Source: JAAOZP01 sp964616835 (GTDB lineage: Archaea > Thermoproteota > EX4484-205 > JAAOZP01). From it: a stretch of 39,645 nt of DNA. Below are positions 15,333-23,675 of the stretch, piece after piece (the first letter of the stretch is position 1; every line of letters starts with the position of its first letter). The DNA lies in NCBI GenBank assembly GCA_964616835.1, contig CAZTSG010000008.1, forward strand, positions 1-39,645, given 5' to 3'. The notes below the pieces were generated by a model. The model ran no database searches. It saw nothing but the letters and a program-made list of their open reading frames with translations, and was not told the DNA's origin. The position numbers were made by a program, and so were the translations under genes.

Positions 15333-16334
15333 ATGACCGGGGCTCTGCTTGAAGTTGAAAACCTAAAGGGGTATTACAGAGGTGCTTTCGGAGTGGTCCA
15401 CGGCGTCGACGGGGTTACTCTAACGCTGGAGAGTGGTGAAGTAGTTGGTCTCGCTGGGGAATCTGGATGCGGGAAATCAACGCTTGCAGAATTGGTCTCC
15501 GGCTCCCCGCCTCGAAACCTGTACTACGAAGGCGGCAGAATTATTGTCGACGGTTTCGAAATATACAAGATAGATCCTGAAATCCTTAGGAAAGAAGTTC
15601 AATGTAAAAGGATGTCGTATGTGCCACAAGCTTCGATGGAGTCTCTTAATCCCGTGAAGAAAATAAGAAAGTTCTTATTAGATGTTATGGAGGAGCGTAC
15701 CGGAGAGAAGCCGAAGAACGAGGAGGAAGTTGTTAAAATGGCTGCGGAGCACTTTAAGAAACTGGGGCTGGAGCCCTGGGTTCTTGACCGCTACCCCTTT
15801 GAATTGAGCGGCGGCATGAAGCAGAGGGTTGTAATAGGGATATCGACGCTTTGGAATCCTAAGCTTCTCATAGTGGACGAGCCCACTTCAGCGCTGGACG
15901 TGGTTTCGCAAAAACGCATGATAAGAGCGCTCATGGATCTTAAGGAAGAAGGCATTATCCAAAGCATACTCTTCATCTCACACGACATATCTACTTTAAG
16001 ACAGATATGCGACAGATGCGTAGTCATGTACGCAGGAAAGATTGTGGAAACAGGAAGCATGGAGGACATAATCGGTTCTCCACTCCACCCCTACACTCAG
16101 GGATTGATCTCGTCCATCGTCTCCTACGAGCCCGGTAAGAGAAGGAGAGGCCGTTACATAAAGAGCATACCCGGGGAGCATCCTGACTTGAGAAACCCGC
16201 CGCCGGGCTGTAGGTTCCACCCAAGATGCCCCTATGCTATGGAAGTATGCAAGACAGAGGTGCCTCCGGTGATAATTTCTGAAAAAGGTAAAAGAGAGGT
16301 TTCCTGCTGGCTTTACAGCAGGGGTGGTAAGTGA
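15333..16334 (+). CDS. peptide ABC transporter ATP-binding protein (OppD/DppD-like)
   Basis: The 333-residue ATPase has Walker A GESGCGKST at 42-50, an ABC signature LSGGMKQRV from about 158, Walker B around LLIVDEPTSALD and a switch His in ISHD. The C-terminal extension holds the OppD/DppD hallmark PPGCRFHPRCPYAMEVC, the Cys motif associated with an Fe-S cluster in some family members. It forms a heterodimer with the next gene product and powers import. It starts 6 nt after the DppC-like stop and overlaps the next gene. Confidence 0.93.
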   Translation: MTGALLEVENLKGYYRGAFGVVHGVDGVTLTLESGEVVGLAGESGCGKSTLAELVSGSPPRNLYYEGGRIIVDGFEIYKIDPEILRKEVQCKRMSYVPQASMESLNPVKKIRKFLLDVMEERTGEKPKNEEEVVKMAAEHFKKLGLEPWVLDRYPFELSGGMKQRVVIGISTLWNPKLLIVDEPTSALDVVSQKRMIRALMDLKEEGIIQSILFISHDISTLRQICDRCVVMYAGKIVETGSMEDIIGSPLHPYTQGLISSIVSYEPGKRRRGRYIKSIPGEHPDLRNPPPGCRFHPRCPYAMEVCKTEVPPVIISEKGKREVSCWLYSRGGK

Positions 16335-17134
16335 TGGAAGCATTAGAGTGTCAAAGCCTTACCAAAATATATACTTCCGGCCTGATAAGAAAGAAGACGA
16401 TATTCGGCGCGAAGAACGTTAGTTTTCGCATAAGAAGGGGCGAAATAGTGGGGTTGGTTGGTGAGAGCGGCAGCGGCAAAACAACGGTCGCGAGAATGAT
16501 ACTCAGGTTAATCGAACCCACATCAGGCGATATTCTCCTAGACGGGGAAAGCATATTCTCATACGACATGCGTGACTATTACAGAAGGGTACAGGGAGTT
16601 TTCCAAGACCCGTATTCCGCATGCAACCCGTTCTACAGGATCGACCGCATTCTGGAGAAAGCATTGAATCTTGTTAGTAACAGCCTCTCCTCAGCCGAGA
16701 AAAACGATTTGATAAGATCTACTTTGAAAGCAGTAATGCTAAACCCAGACGAAGTGCTGGGGAGGTTCCCGCACCAGCTTAGCGGGGGACAGATGCAACG
16801 CATATTAGTGGCAAGGGCTCTATTAGTAGGCTCCGAGCTACTGCTGGCTGACGAGCCAACTAGCATGATAGATGCTTCTACAAGAGCAGGAATTCTGAAC
16901 CTCTTGCTAGACTTGAAAGAGAATCGAGGCCTGTCAATACTCTTCATAACTCACGACATCGGACAGGCTCAATACTTGTCTGACAGAATACTTGTGATGA
17001 ACAAGGGCGAGGTTGTTGAGGAAGGCGCGACCGATGAAATATTCTCGCGTCCAAAGCACCCATATACTAAGAAACTACTTGCAAGTGCTCCGAGGCTCTA
17101 TGAGAAGTGGGAGTGGGAGCCTGAAGAAGTATAG
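16334..17134 (+). CDS. peptide ABC transporter ATP-binding protein (OppF/DppF-like, short)
   Basis: The ATPase has about 266 residues, with Walker A GESGSGKTT near 43-51, signature LSGGQMQRI near 150 and Walker B LLLADEPTSMID. The ATG at 16334 overlaps the OppD-like stop (TGATG) and has GGTGG at 16323-16327; a GTG at 16331 is an alternative. It is short for OppF: it ends soon after the HPYTKKLL segment and lacks the C-terminal Cys-rich extension that its partner has. The paired ATPases share the work of hydrolysis. Function is clear, peptide specificity is not. Confidence 0.9.
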   Translation: MEALECQSLTKIYTSGLIRKKTIFGAKNVSFRIRRGEIVGLVGESGSGKTTVARMILRLIEPTSGDILLDGESIFSYDMRDYYRRVQGVFQDPYSACNPFYRIDRILEKALNLVSNSLSSAEKNDLIRSTLKAVMLNPDEVLGRFPHQLSGGQMQRILVARALLVGSELLLADEPTSMIDASTRAGILNLLLDLKENRGLSILFITHDIGQAQYLSDRILVMNKGEVVEEGATDEIFSRPKHPYTKKLLASAPRLYEKWEWEPEEV

Positions 17135-17219
17135 AGCTAACGCTTATCAGCTAGATAATATTTTTGATAATGTGTTTTTGGCGAAAAATAATGCTTTTTA
17201 ATAATTGATGCTCAGAAAA

Positions 17220-17230
17220 CTTTTTAAATA
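17220..17230 (+). promoter_or_regulatory. TATA box of a separate promoter for the binding-protein gene
   Basis: CTTTTTAAATA lies 37-47 nt before the ATG at 17267, within the 130-nt spacer after the last ATPase gene. A dedicated promoter is consistent with the need for excess binding protein over the membrane complex. Confidence 0.55.
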
Positions 17231-17266
17231 CCCATACTTCATTTAAGGCTGTAAAAGGTGGTAAAG

Positions 17267-19471
17267 ATGGGAAAGAAAGAACACTACATTATAAAAAACA
17301 GCGTAAAGGCATTGCTTGTGACCCTCACCCTCCTTCTGACCACTGTAATTCTACCCGTGAGCGTTCCGCAAGTAAGCGCTCAAGTGCAAATACCTAGGAA
17401 CGAGATCGTCTGGGGCTGTGGCTACTGGCCTGATGAGTCTAACTTCAACCCTGTTACGCAGCTCGAGGGTGCTTGCGGCTGGGATGTCGTGCTGATGTAC
17501 GAACCTCTCTTCGGCGTCGATGCTGCGAGTGGCAAGTTGATTAAGGAGCTTGGCGAGAGCATCGAGTGGATCAACAACGGGTTGGGAATAAGGGTTACCT
17601 TGAGGAGCGACATATACTGGGTTAAGATAACCGACTGGGATGCTTGGAGCAAGGCTCCCGCCGGAAGCACTGCTGGAATAGAGCAGTACAAACCAATAAC
17701 CACGGAGGACGTTAAGTACAGCTTCTGGCTCTACGGCGCGTTCCCAGACTCTCCAGCAGAAGCATACTATATGAGTGGCCTCAAAGCCAGGATGGATAGG
17801 TTCGAGATAGTTGATGACAGGACTTTCATAATCCATCTCAAAGACAACTACAGATATAGCTCGGTCGCGTGGCGTACTCTAACCCGTGCGTACCCCATAC
17901 TGCCGAAGGATGTTTGGGAGAAGGTCTACGCAGGCTCGTGGAGCAATATCGCGGGCTTCACGAACGACTGGGCTGACCCCAACTTCCCCGCAGACTACAG
18001 GGTAGCGTCAGGAATGTACCTGTCTTGGCAGCACGACCCTGTTAGGAAAGCATACACAATCATGAAGAAGAACCCGCTTTGGTGGGGTAAGACCGTCCTT
18101 GGAGAGCCTGCTCCGAACTACTTCGGGTACAGGGGCGGCAACTACTACGGCAGCAACGAAGCCATCTACGCGGACCTCCAGGCGGGGATGATAGACTGGG
18201 ACGGCAACTTCGTGCCACCCAGCGTGTGGCAGGCACCCGGCTTCCTACACACCTACTTCAAGAACCCGCCGTACTTCGCTGAGGGAAGCACACTTCTGCT
18301 TGTTCCGAACCATCGCAAATACCCGCTTTGCGAATCTTGGTTGAGAAAAGCGATAACGATGGTGATAGACTATGAGAAGGTTAACCTCGCTTCCGCAGGC
18401 TACTTGTTCGACCCCAGCCCGCTACTACTGCCGTGGACCGATGCTGCTGCGAGAGAACTCGTGAACACGACGCTGGAGCAGCAGTACATCCAGAAGTACG
18501 GTACGTACAGTGGTAAGTTTATCAACTTATACGCTGCCCAAGCAATAGCAATACTCAACGAGCACTGCATAAAGGTCGGTGACGCCTGGTACACTAAGGA
18601 TGGTCCTAGCATGGATTGGGTGAGGAGGATGATGGACTACTATGGTGACATCGACCTTGTCGTGGGTAAGGTTAAGAAGAAGGCTTCATGGTGGCTTGCG
18701 AACGGCTTCACTATCGCAGACCAGCTTCCAGACCAGCCTGGCGTCAACGTGAAGCTGGGAGAATCAGACATAGGAACATGGGCGATACTGGATATCATTG
18801 GGTGGACTGACGTCAACGCTATAGACCTTGCTGTAGCAGACTCAGTCAGCAGGAACCTCGGGATACCGATGACCGTCGACTTCAAGGATTGGGGTGGCTA
18901 TACCAGCTCGATGGATGCCAACACCTACGACTTCGCAGACTACTGCATGCACGCCGGCATAAACAGCGACATGTACGAGAGATACATGCAGCTGTTCGTC
19001 GGAACATACTCAGGCTGCTGGAACCACTACGGCAGCTACGTGAACACCGAGCTCATAGAGCTTATTGAAAGCCTCGACACGGCGACGGGAGCTGAAAAAC
19101 AGAGGATAGCCCAGAAGATCCAGGAGATAGTCCTCGAGGAGCTTCCGATAATACCTGAGGGAGGACACCCAGTCTGGTACATCTACAGCACGAAGTACTG
19201 GACAGGGTGGCCTAACGAGGACAATCCGCTACTGCCGGCTGGACCATACTGTGGAAGCGGCCAGACTCACGTGCGAGAGTACGTGAGGAGGCTGAGGCCT
19301 GCTGGCGTTGCTCCTACTCCAACGCCTACTCCGACTCCAACGCCTACTCCTACTCCAACGCCTACTCCGACTCCAACGCCAGCGGTCTCGACTGAGATGA
19401 TCATAGCGATAGTCGTAGTGATAATCATCATAATAATAGTGGCAGTACTTATGATGAGACGCAAAAAGTAA
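17267..19471 (+). CDS. family 5 extracellular solute-binding protein, membrane-anchored through a Thr-Pro linker
   Basis: The protein has about 734 residues. A signal peptide (helix about 14-36, SVPQVSAQ-like cleavage region) precedes an SBP_bac_5-type domain (about 45-680) with the family's NPVTQL, YEPLF and VTLRSDIYW features and Trp/Tyr-rich pockets. A 23-residue alternating Pro-Thr tract (19313-19381), a C-terminal helix of Ile/Val and RRKK complete an archaeal surface anchor. It captures peptides or similar oligomers for the four upstream components. I chose the ATG at 17267 because GGTGG at 17257-17261 is well spaced; a GTG at 17258 is the alternative. By eye the gene is richer in G+C-ending codons than the flanking genes, possibly from high expression or transfer. 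Confidence 0.9.
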   Translation: MGKKEHYIIKNSVKALLVTLTLLLTTVILPVSVPQVSAQVQIPRNEIVWGCGYWPDESNFNPVTQLEGACGWDVVLMYEPLFGVDAASGKLIKELGESIEWINNGLGIRVTLRSDIYWVKITDWDAWSKAPAGSTAGIEQYKPITTEDVKYSFWLYGAFPDSPAEAYYMSGLKARMDRFEIVDDRTFIIHLKDNYRYSSVAWRTLTRAYPILPKDVWEKVYAGSWSNIAGFTNDWADPNFPADYRVASGMYLSWQHDPVRKAYTIMKKNPLWWGKTVLGEPAPNYFGYRGGNYYGSNEAIYADLQAGMIDWDGNFVPPSVWQAPGFLHTYFKNPPYFAEGSTLLLVPNHRKYPLCESWLRKAITMVIDYEKVNLASAGYLFDPSPLLLPWTDAAARELVNTTLEQQYIQKYGTYSGKFINLYAAQAIAILNEHCIKVGDAWYTKDGPSMDWVRRMMDYYGDIDLVVGKVKKKASWWLANGFTIADQLPDQPGVNVKLGESDIGTWAILDIIGWTDVNAIDLAVADSVSRNLGIPMTVDFKDWGGYTSSMDANTYDFADYCMHAGINSDMYERYMQLFVGTYSGCWNHYGSYVNTELIELIESLDTATGAEKQRIAQKIQEIVLEELPIIPEGGHPVWYIYSTKYWTGWPNEDNPLLPAGPYCGSGQTHVREYVRRLRPAGVAPTPTPTPTPTPTPTPTPTPTPTPAVSTEMIIAIVVVIIIIIIVAVLMMRRKK
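19313..19381 (+). repeat. Pro-Thr codon repeat (linker)
   Basis: A run of alternating CCT/CCG/CCA/CCC-type Pro and ACT/ACG Thr codons encodes 23 residues of Pro-Thr repeat. It contains a tandem DNA repeat of about 18 nt (codon pattern act-cca-acg-cct). In surface proteins such stretches are extended, often O-glycosylated spacers. Confidence 0.85.
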
Positions 19472-19508
19472 CTCTCTCTTCTTTTTTCTATTTCTATTTT
19501 TACCCTGT
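19472..19508 (+). terminator. pyrimidine/T-rich terminator after the peptide-transport operon
   Basis: Immediately after the binding-protein stop there are several T runs (six T's at about 19482, others to 19508) without a strong hairpin, as in archaeal intrinsic termination. Confidence 0.45.
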
Positions 19509-19544
19509 TTTGACTTCCTAAAGGCTCACAGTGTCAACGATACA

Positions 19545-19710
19545 TATTAGACGCGCTATTCACAGCCCACTGATTAACAGTGCTTTTCAACCAAATACTC
19601 TCGAAACAATATTTGTAACCTTTCAACAGGTGTAGCTATGTTTATCAGTGGCATAATCCTGTACTTGACGAAATACTCTAGCCTAAGTTGAACGCGTCTA
19701 AAGCATCTAA
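19545..19710 (+). pseudogene. deleted remnant of uppP
   Basis: Bases from about 19570 match the uppP start region (compare 10541-10590). After a jump of roughly 300 bases, positions 19621-19710 match uppP 10895-10990; 19647-19680 is identical to 10923-10956 over 34 bases. The frame is broken. It lies upstream of the intact DHH gene just as intact uppP lies upstream of the DHH remnant. From 19711 to about 19850 I see no further gene. Confidence 0.85.
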
Positions 19711-19853
19711 TCGACCATAGGGTCAATATCTTCTCTTCAGGGGTCTTGAAATACTGAAGAAACAGCTGTTCCTAAATGTCGTAGCTTAATGCTTGGAATA
19801 GTCTTCCTTCTAAAAACATAATAATTTAGAGCTGAACTGGATTAACAAAATAG

Positions 19854-19861
19854 TTTAAATA
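19854..19861 (+). promoter_or_regulatory. TATA box for the DHH gene
   Basis: TTTAAATA lies about 40-48 nt before the TTG at 19902, predicting a short leader of roughly 15 nt. Confidence 0.45.
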
Positions 19862-19901
19862 TGGTCCTAAAGAAACCCTTCAGGTTTAAAGTGACAGTGG
19901 C

Positions 19902-20870
19902 TTGAGCTTTAAGCGTGAGGAAGGGAAGAAAATACTCTTCCAATTTGTAGAAGATCATCCAGAATACATTATACTGAGCGACCCTGATCTCGACGGGGTC
20001 TTTACTGCTGCAATCTTAGCAAGGGTTTTAAACGCAGAGATTTCAAGAATACAGTATCCCAAACCCAGCGAAATAAGTTCGCTCAAGGTAATGAAGAGTA
20101 TACTAATAGAGCTTCCCATAACTAAGGGGTTAACATACGTAGGTAGGAACGTTCTGATAGACCATCACGAATCTCCTCCTTCAATAGCGCTTTACAATGG
20201 TGTAACGAAAATAAGTGAGGTATTATTCGACAGCGGTTTCAAGAGCGTTTCCAGATTAATCTATCATGTTTTTGAAGAAGATGTCAAAATCGATGAGAAC
20301 GGGTTAAGATTACTGGATGCAATAGATCAAATAGATTCAGGAAACATAGAGTCTGAAATCGCAGACAGTTTAAACAAGGCATTCCTCTTAAACAGTATGA
20401 AAGAGAAGGTCAGAGAAGAACTCACCCTGACTATATACAGGATGGATTGGAATAGTATCTTTAATTGGGTTAATAGAGAGCTTAGCAAATGGAGCGTTGT
20501 GGAGGATACTATTGAAAAGATGAAGGAATCTGTAAAGACTATCGGCGACATTACGTATTTTACCTACGATGTTACGGATCAATTAGAATCGGCAGCAAGA
20601 AGGATATTGATGCTGAGGCTTGAAGAAAACATAGGAGGAATAGTCCTCTGCATAGGGTTGAGAAGAGGTAAACCGGTTTCAGCTACAATAGCAACGCGTT
20701 CAAACCTTAATCTGAACAAGGTTTATGAAAACCTTAGAAAGAACGAGGGAGTTAGGGCTGGAGGAAGAGAAAACGTAGGCGGTATTCAATTCAAGACGGA
20801 GCTTACTCTTGAAGATGCTTTAAGACTTATTCAAGACGCTGTCGAAAAACCCTTGAGTAATCAAACTTAA
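19902..20870 (+). CDS. DHH-family phosphoesterase (DHH-DHHA1)
   Basis: The 322-residue protein carries the DHH metal motifs: SDPDLDG at residues 26-32, IDHHES at 86-91 (the name-giving Asp-His-His) and an Asp-rich DAIDQID at 139-145. Its DHHA1-type C-terminal half ends with GVRAGGRENVGGIQF. Such proteins are Mn-dependent exonucleases, nanoRNases, pyrophosphatases or cyclic-dinucleotide phosphodiesterases; no linked domain decides between these. The start is a TTG at 19902, chosen because nothing upstream in frame is better. It converges on the nucleotidyltransferase gene, overlapping by 4 nt at the stops. It is the intact member of a duplication whose other DHH copy is dead. Confidence 0.88.
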   Translation: MSFKREEGKKILFQFVEDHPEYIILSDPDLDGVFTAAILARVLNAEISRIQYPKPSEISSLKVMKSILIELPITKGLTYVGRNVLIDHHESPPSIALYNGVTKISEVLFDSGFKSVSRLIYHVFEEDVKIDENGLRLLDAIDQIDSGNIESEIADSLNKAFLLNSMKEKVREELTLTIYRMDWNSIFNWVNRELSKWSVVEDTIEKMKESVKTIGDITYFTYDVTDQLESAARRILMLRLEENIGGIVLCIGLRRGKPVSATIATRSNLNLNKVYENLRKNEGVRAGGRENVGGIQFKTELTLEDALRLIQDAVEKPLSNQT

Positions 20871-21634
20871 AGACTCGTTTTCTTTAAAAGATATGCTTCT
20901 GCTTCTATTCTATGCTCCATCCTTCCGATGTCTCTCCAGAAGACTCCCTCAGGTATCCTGTAAGCAATCACCTTCCTACCATCCTTAATCATGAGCCTTA
21001 TCGTATCTGTTATCCAGTACTCTCCAGAGGGAGATGCCTCTGTCCTCCTTATGTAGTTGAAAACTTCTCTAGTGAAGATTATTGGGCCGGAGTTAACGGC
21101 AAACATGTCATCTACCTTCATCTTCTCAACATGCTCCTTAGCAGCTTTTTCAAGAATATCAATGACTCTGCTACCACTAATTTTTACGACACCATAGTCT
21201 TTATGATCCTTCATCATATATATTCCCATGGTCGCGTCAGCCGCCTCTCTCGAATGCAGTTCGATTTCGCTCTTCAAAAAATCATAAGGGTGGAAAAACG
21301 AGTCGCCGTATATCACGATAAAATCCTCCTCTATCCAATTTTCGGCTGTCTGAATAGCTTTAGCAGTGCCCTTATTCTCCCCCTTTTCACCCATGTCTTG
21401 GTAGAGATAGGAAATAGAAATGTTAAACCTGCTTCCGTCTCTCAAATACTCCAGTACCTGCCACTTGCCCTCTCCAAGCACTATGAAAACCTTCTTCACA
21501 CCCGCGTTTGCAAGAGCCCTCACGTTATACTCTATGACTGGGCTCTCCCCTATTAGTGACATTTCCTTGTTTATCGCGTTAGAATAGGGACGCATCCTAG
21601 TGCCCTTGCCAGCAGCTAAGATTAAGCCTAGCAT
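20867..21634 (-). CDS. sugar-1-phosphate nucleotidyltransferase (RmlA/GlmU-N-like)
   Basis: The 255-residue, single-domain nucleotidyltransferase has the signature LAAGKGTRMRP at residues 6-16 followed by the conserved Lys23, and the metal-binding YGDSFF segment. It transfers a nucleotidyl group from an NTP to a sugar-1-phosphate. The domain ends without the left-handed beta-helix of GlmU, so it makes an activated sugar only. The sugar and base are not readable; dTDP- or UDP-glucose-type products are the usual outcome. It faces away from the TrmB regulator across a 130-nt divergent promoter region, so the regulator may act on it. Confidence 0.85.
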   Translation of the reverse strand: MLGLILAAGKGTRMRPYSNAINKEMSLIGESPVIEYNVRALANAGVKKVFIVLGEGKWQVLEYLRDGSRFNISISYLYQDMGEKGENKGTAKAIQTAENWIEEDFIVIYGDSFFHPYDFLKSEIELHSREAADATMGIYMMKDHKDYGVVKISGSRVIDILEKAAKEHVEKMKVDDMFAVNSGPIIFTREVFNYIRRTEASPSGEYWITDTIRLMIKDGRKVIAYRIPEGVFWRDIGRMEHRIEAEAYLLKKTSL

Positions 21635-21766
21635 TTTAACTATTTGAAGACGATTCGTACTTAAGGCTTATGTTCTTTTTATTGTAAATTCGAAATACGT
21701 TTTCATGTCGAGACTAGACGCATCCCCAAAAGGTTAATAAATGACCTGAATAAGTATGTTATAATA
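21635..21766. promoter_or_regulatory. divergent promoter region: nucleotidyltransferase / TrmB regulator
   Basis: This 132-nt spacer between divergent starts contains AT-rich candidates on both strands (TTTTTATTG near 21675 and AGGTTAATAAATG near 21731). An autoregulatory operator for the TrmB protein would be expected here; no clear palindrome was identified. Confidence 0.35.
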
Positions 21767-22990
21767 ATGACAGACAGTATGGATAAGGAGGAAACAATTT
21801 TCGATAAAAATCTAAAAGGGTTTGAAAAACTTTTTGAAGAGCTCAGCGAATACGGTTTAACTCCCAACGAGGCAAAAGTCTTCATACAGCTTTTAAAGTT
21901 CGGGCCAATAACTGCGAGCGAAATAGGGCGTTCCCTCGGAATTTCTAGGACGGAAGTTTACAATATTTTGACAAGCCTCCAGAACAAGGGGATTATAGAG
22001 GCTAGTCTCGACCGTCCCGCCAAGTTCTCTGCAGTAGGCTTTGAGAAAGCTCTGGATATTTTGATCGACGCGGAGAGGAGGAAAATCGCTGCTATGGAGA
22101 AGAGTAAGGAGGAGTTGATGGAGATTTGGAAGACAGTGCAAGTTCCCTCGGTGTTGGAGGAAAGGGAGAGGCTTCAGCTTCTTAAAGGCATGGAGCAGAT
22201 ATATGCTAGGTTTTCAGACATGTTGAGCGAGGCTAAGGAGGAGGTTAATATAGTGGCCTTTGGAGCAGACCTTGTCAGAGCATACAATGCTGGAGTATTA
22301 TACAAAGTTAGAGATCTTAGTAAGAGGAATGTCCGTGTGCAAATACTTACTCACGGGATATCTAGGACTTCAAGCATAATATCTTATCTTAAGAAGTATG
22401 GTGAAATAATGGAGGTTGCAGCGCCAGGGCTTTCAGCGCCATACTTCGTCATAGTTGACAATAAGCAGCTTCTCTTGTTCACCAAGCCTCCTGGAAGCAG
22501 CAGGATGGAGAGAAAGGAGGCTACTGCACTCTGGACAAATAGCAATGCGCTTGTACAATCCCTTAAGAAACTGTTCAACGGAATGATTCAACCAGAGGAG
22601 GTTGTTGTTAAACCTCTTTCAGTGGAGGAGGAGATGAAGAAGAGCGAAGAAGAGCGTATTGCCTTCAGAAGACAGCTTATGGAAAACCTTTCAATGATCG
22701 GTTTAAGGGCTGAAGAGAATTTTAAAATCACAGGAAACTCAGGGATAACTCATGAATTTGATATAGGGGTTTTCAGTGAAGACAAGCCTATAGTGTGCGA
22801 CATTATTTTCGACGTATCTAATATTACAGTTGCCCCAGTAGTAAGATTCTATACTAAGAGGAACGATGTAGCGGAGATGATTAAGGACTCCACGCTGATA
22901 GTTAAGCCAAGGCTTACGAGGGATGCTAAGGAACTAGCCGAGTTTTATAAGATAAGAGTGGTAGAGCTTCAGCCTCAAATCGGAGGGTGA
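21767..22990 (+). CDS. TrmB-family transcriptional regulator with an extra C-terminal domain
   Basis: The 407-residue protein opens with a TrmB winged helix (about 24-95: LTPNEAKVFIQLL, ASEIGRSLGISRTEVYNILTSL) and a dimerising helix (about 95-125). A phospholipase-D-like regulatory domain follows (about 130-285). The last 120 residues form a further alpha/beta domain with GNSGITHEFDIGVF (Asp332) and CDIIFD (Asp345). That layout resembles PD-(D/E)XK/Mrr-like folds, but the usual Lys is missing, so it may only bind ligand or DNA. TrmB proteins sense sugars and control sugar uptake and metabolism. The stop overlaps the GTG of the next gene. Confidence 0.82.
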   Translation: MTDSMDKEETIFDKNLKGFEKLFEELSEYGLTPNEAKVFIQLLKFGPITASEIGRSLGISRTEVYNILTSLQNKGIIEASLDRPAKFSAVGFEKALDILIDAERRKIAAMEKSKEELMEIWKTVQVPSVLEERERLQLLKGMEQIYARFSDMLSEAKEEVNIVAFGADLVRAYNAGVLYKVRDLSKRNVRVQILTHGISRTSSIISYLKKYGEIMEVAAPGLSAPYFVIVDNKQLLLFTKPPGSSRMERKEATALWTNSNALVQSLKKLFNGMIQPEEVVVKPLSVEEEMKKSEEERIAFRRQLMENLSMIGLRAEENFKITGNSGITHEFDIGVFSEDKPIVCDIIFDVSNITVAPVVRFYTKRNDVAEMIKDSTLIVKPRLTRDAKELAEFYKIRVVELQPQIGG

Positions 22991-23652
22991 AAGCCTTGGC
23001 GACGCTTGACGAAACAGATTTGAAAATACTTGCAGCATTAAACCTGAATCCAAAATCGTCTTATGAGGATATTTCTTACGTTGCCGATGTACCTGTTGAA
23101 GAAGTTGAAAAACGTGTGAAAAGGATGATGGATGAGGGGGTCATATTAAACTACGGGTTAAAGCTCAGAGAAGATGTCCTAAATATGCTTCCTCCCAAAG
23201 AGTCTTTGAAAGAGTTTGAGAAGAAGATAGTTTTTAAGGCAAGGGATGTAGCGGGGTTAGCGAGCGAAGTTAACAGAGTCTTCGGAACGGGTTCTGGAAT
23301 AATTCTAAACTACGCCGGGATCGGAATTGGACAAAGTATCGCCAACGAGAAAAAGCTTTCCAATAAAGAGGAGGCTTTTACAGTTATCAGAAGAGCCTTA
23401 GAAGAGAGAGGTTTCGGAGAAGTGTTTATAGAATTTGACCCCGCTTCTTCTTTCGGGAGAATATTGTTTAAAAACATGCCTTTTCCAAAGGAGAATCAGA
23501 TACATGAAGTCTTAGAAATGCTGGTGAGAGGCATTTTCCAAGGGTTTGTCTGCAAAGTTTTAAAGACTAACAAGATATCCTTGTCTGAAGAGCAGTGCGT
23601 TGCTAAGGGTAACGATGTATGCATATTTGCATTCAAGATCGAAAGCCCATGA
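22987..23652 (+). CDS. HTH-V4R regulator (Lrp-like helix-turn-helix plus 4-vinyl-reductase domain)
   Basis: The 221-residue protein has an AsnC/Lrp-like winged helix (about 6-58: LDETDLKILAALNLNPKSSYEDISY) and a V4R domain (about 85-217) ending in the typical EEQCVAKGNDVCIFAF pattern (Cys204, Cys212). V4R domains bind small hydrophobic ligands and occur in archaeal and bacterial regulators and tetrapyrrole enzymes. The GTGA overlap with the TrmB gene gives stoichiometric co-expression, so the two may act together. The ligand is unknown. Confidence 0.85.
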   Translation: MKALATLDETDLKILAALNLNPKSSYEDISYVADVPVEEVEKRVKRMMDEGVILNYGLKLREDVLNMLPPKESLKEFEKKIVFKARDVAGLASEVNRVFGTGSGIILNYAGIGIGQSIANEKKLSNKEEAFTVIRRALEERGFGEVFIEFDPASSFGRILFKNMPFPKENQIHEVLEMLVRGIFQGFVCKVLKTNKISLSEEQCVAKGNDVCIFAFKIESP

Positions 23653-23675
23653 ATACTCTAATTGTTTTTTGATAA

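Noticed and set aside
17351..17836. 161-codon minus-strand frame inside the solute-binding protein
   Set aside because: Antisense shadow produced by the G+C-rich codon usage of the real gene.
19267..19464. minus-strand frame with Gly-Val repeats
   Set aside because: It is the complement of the Pro-Thr codon repeat in the binding protein, not a gene.
20912..21556. 214-codon plus-strand frame
   Set aside because: Lies wholly antisense to the well-supported nucleotidyltransferase gene and has no protein-like features.
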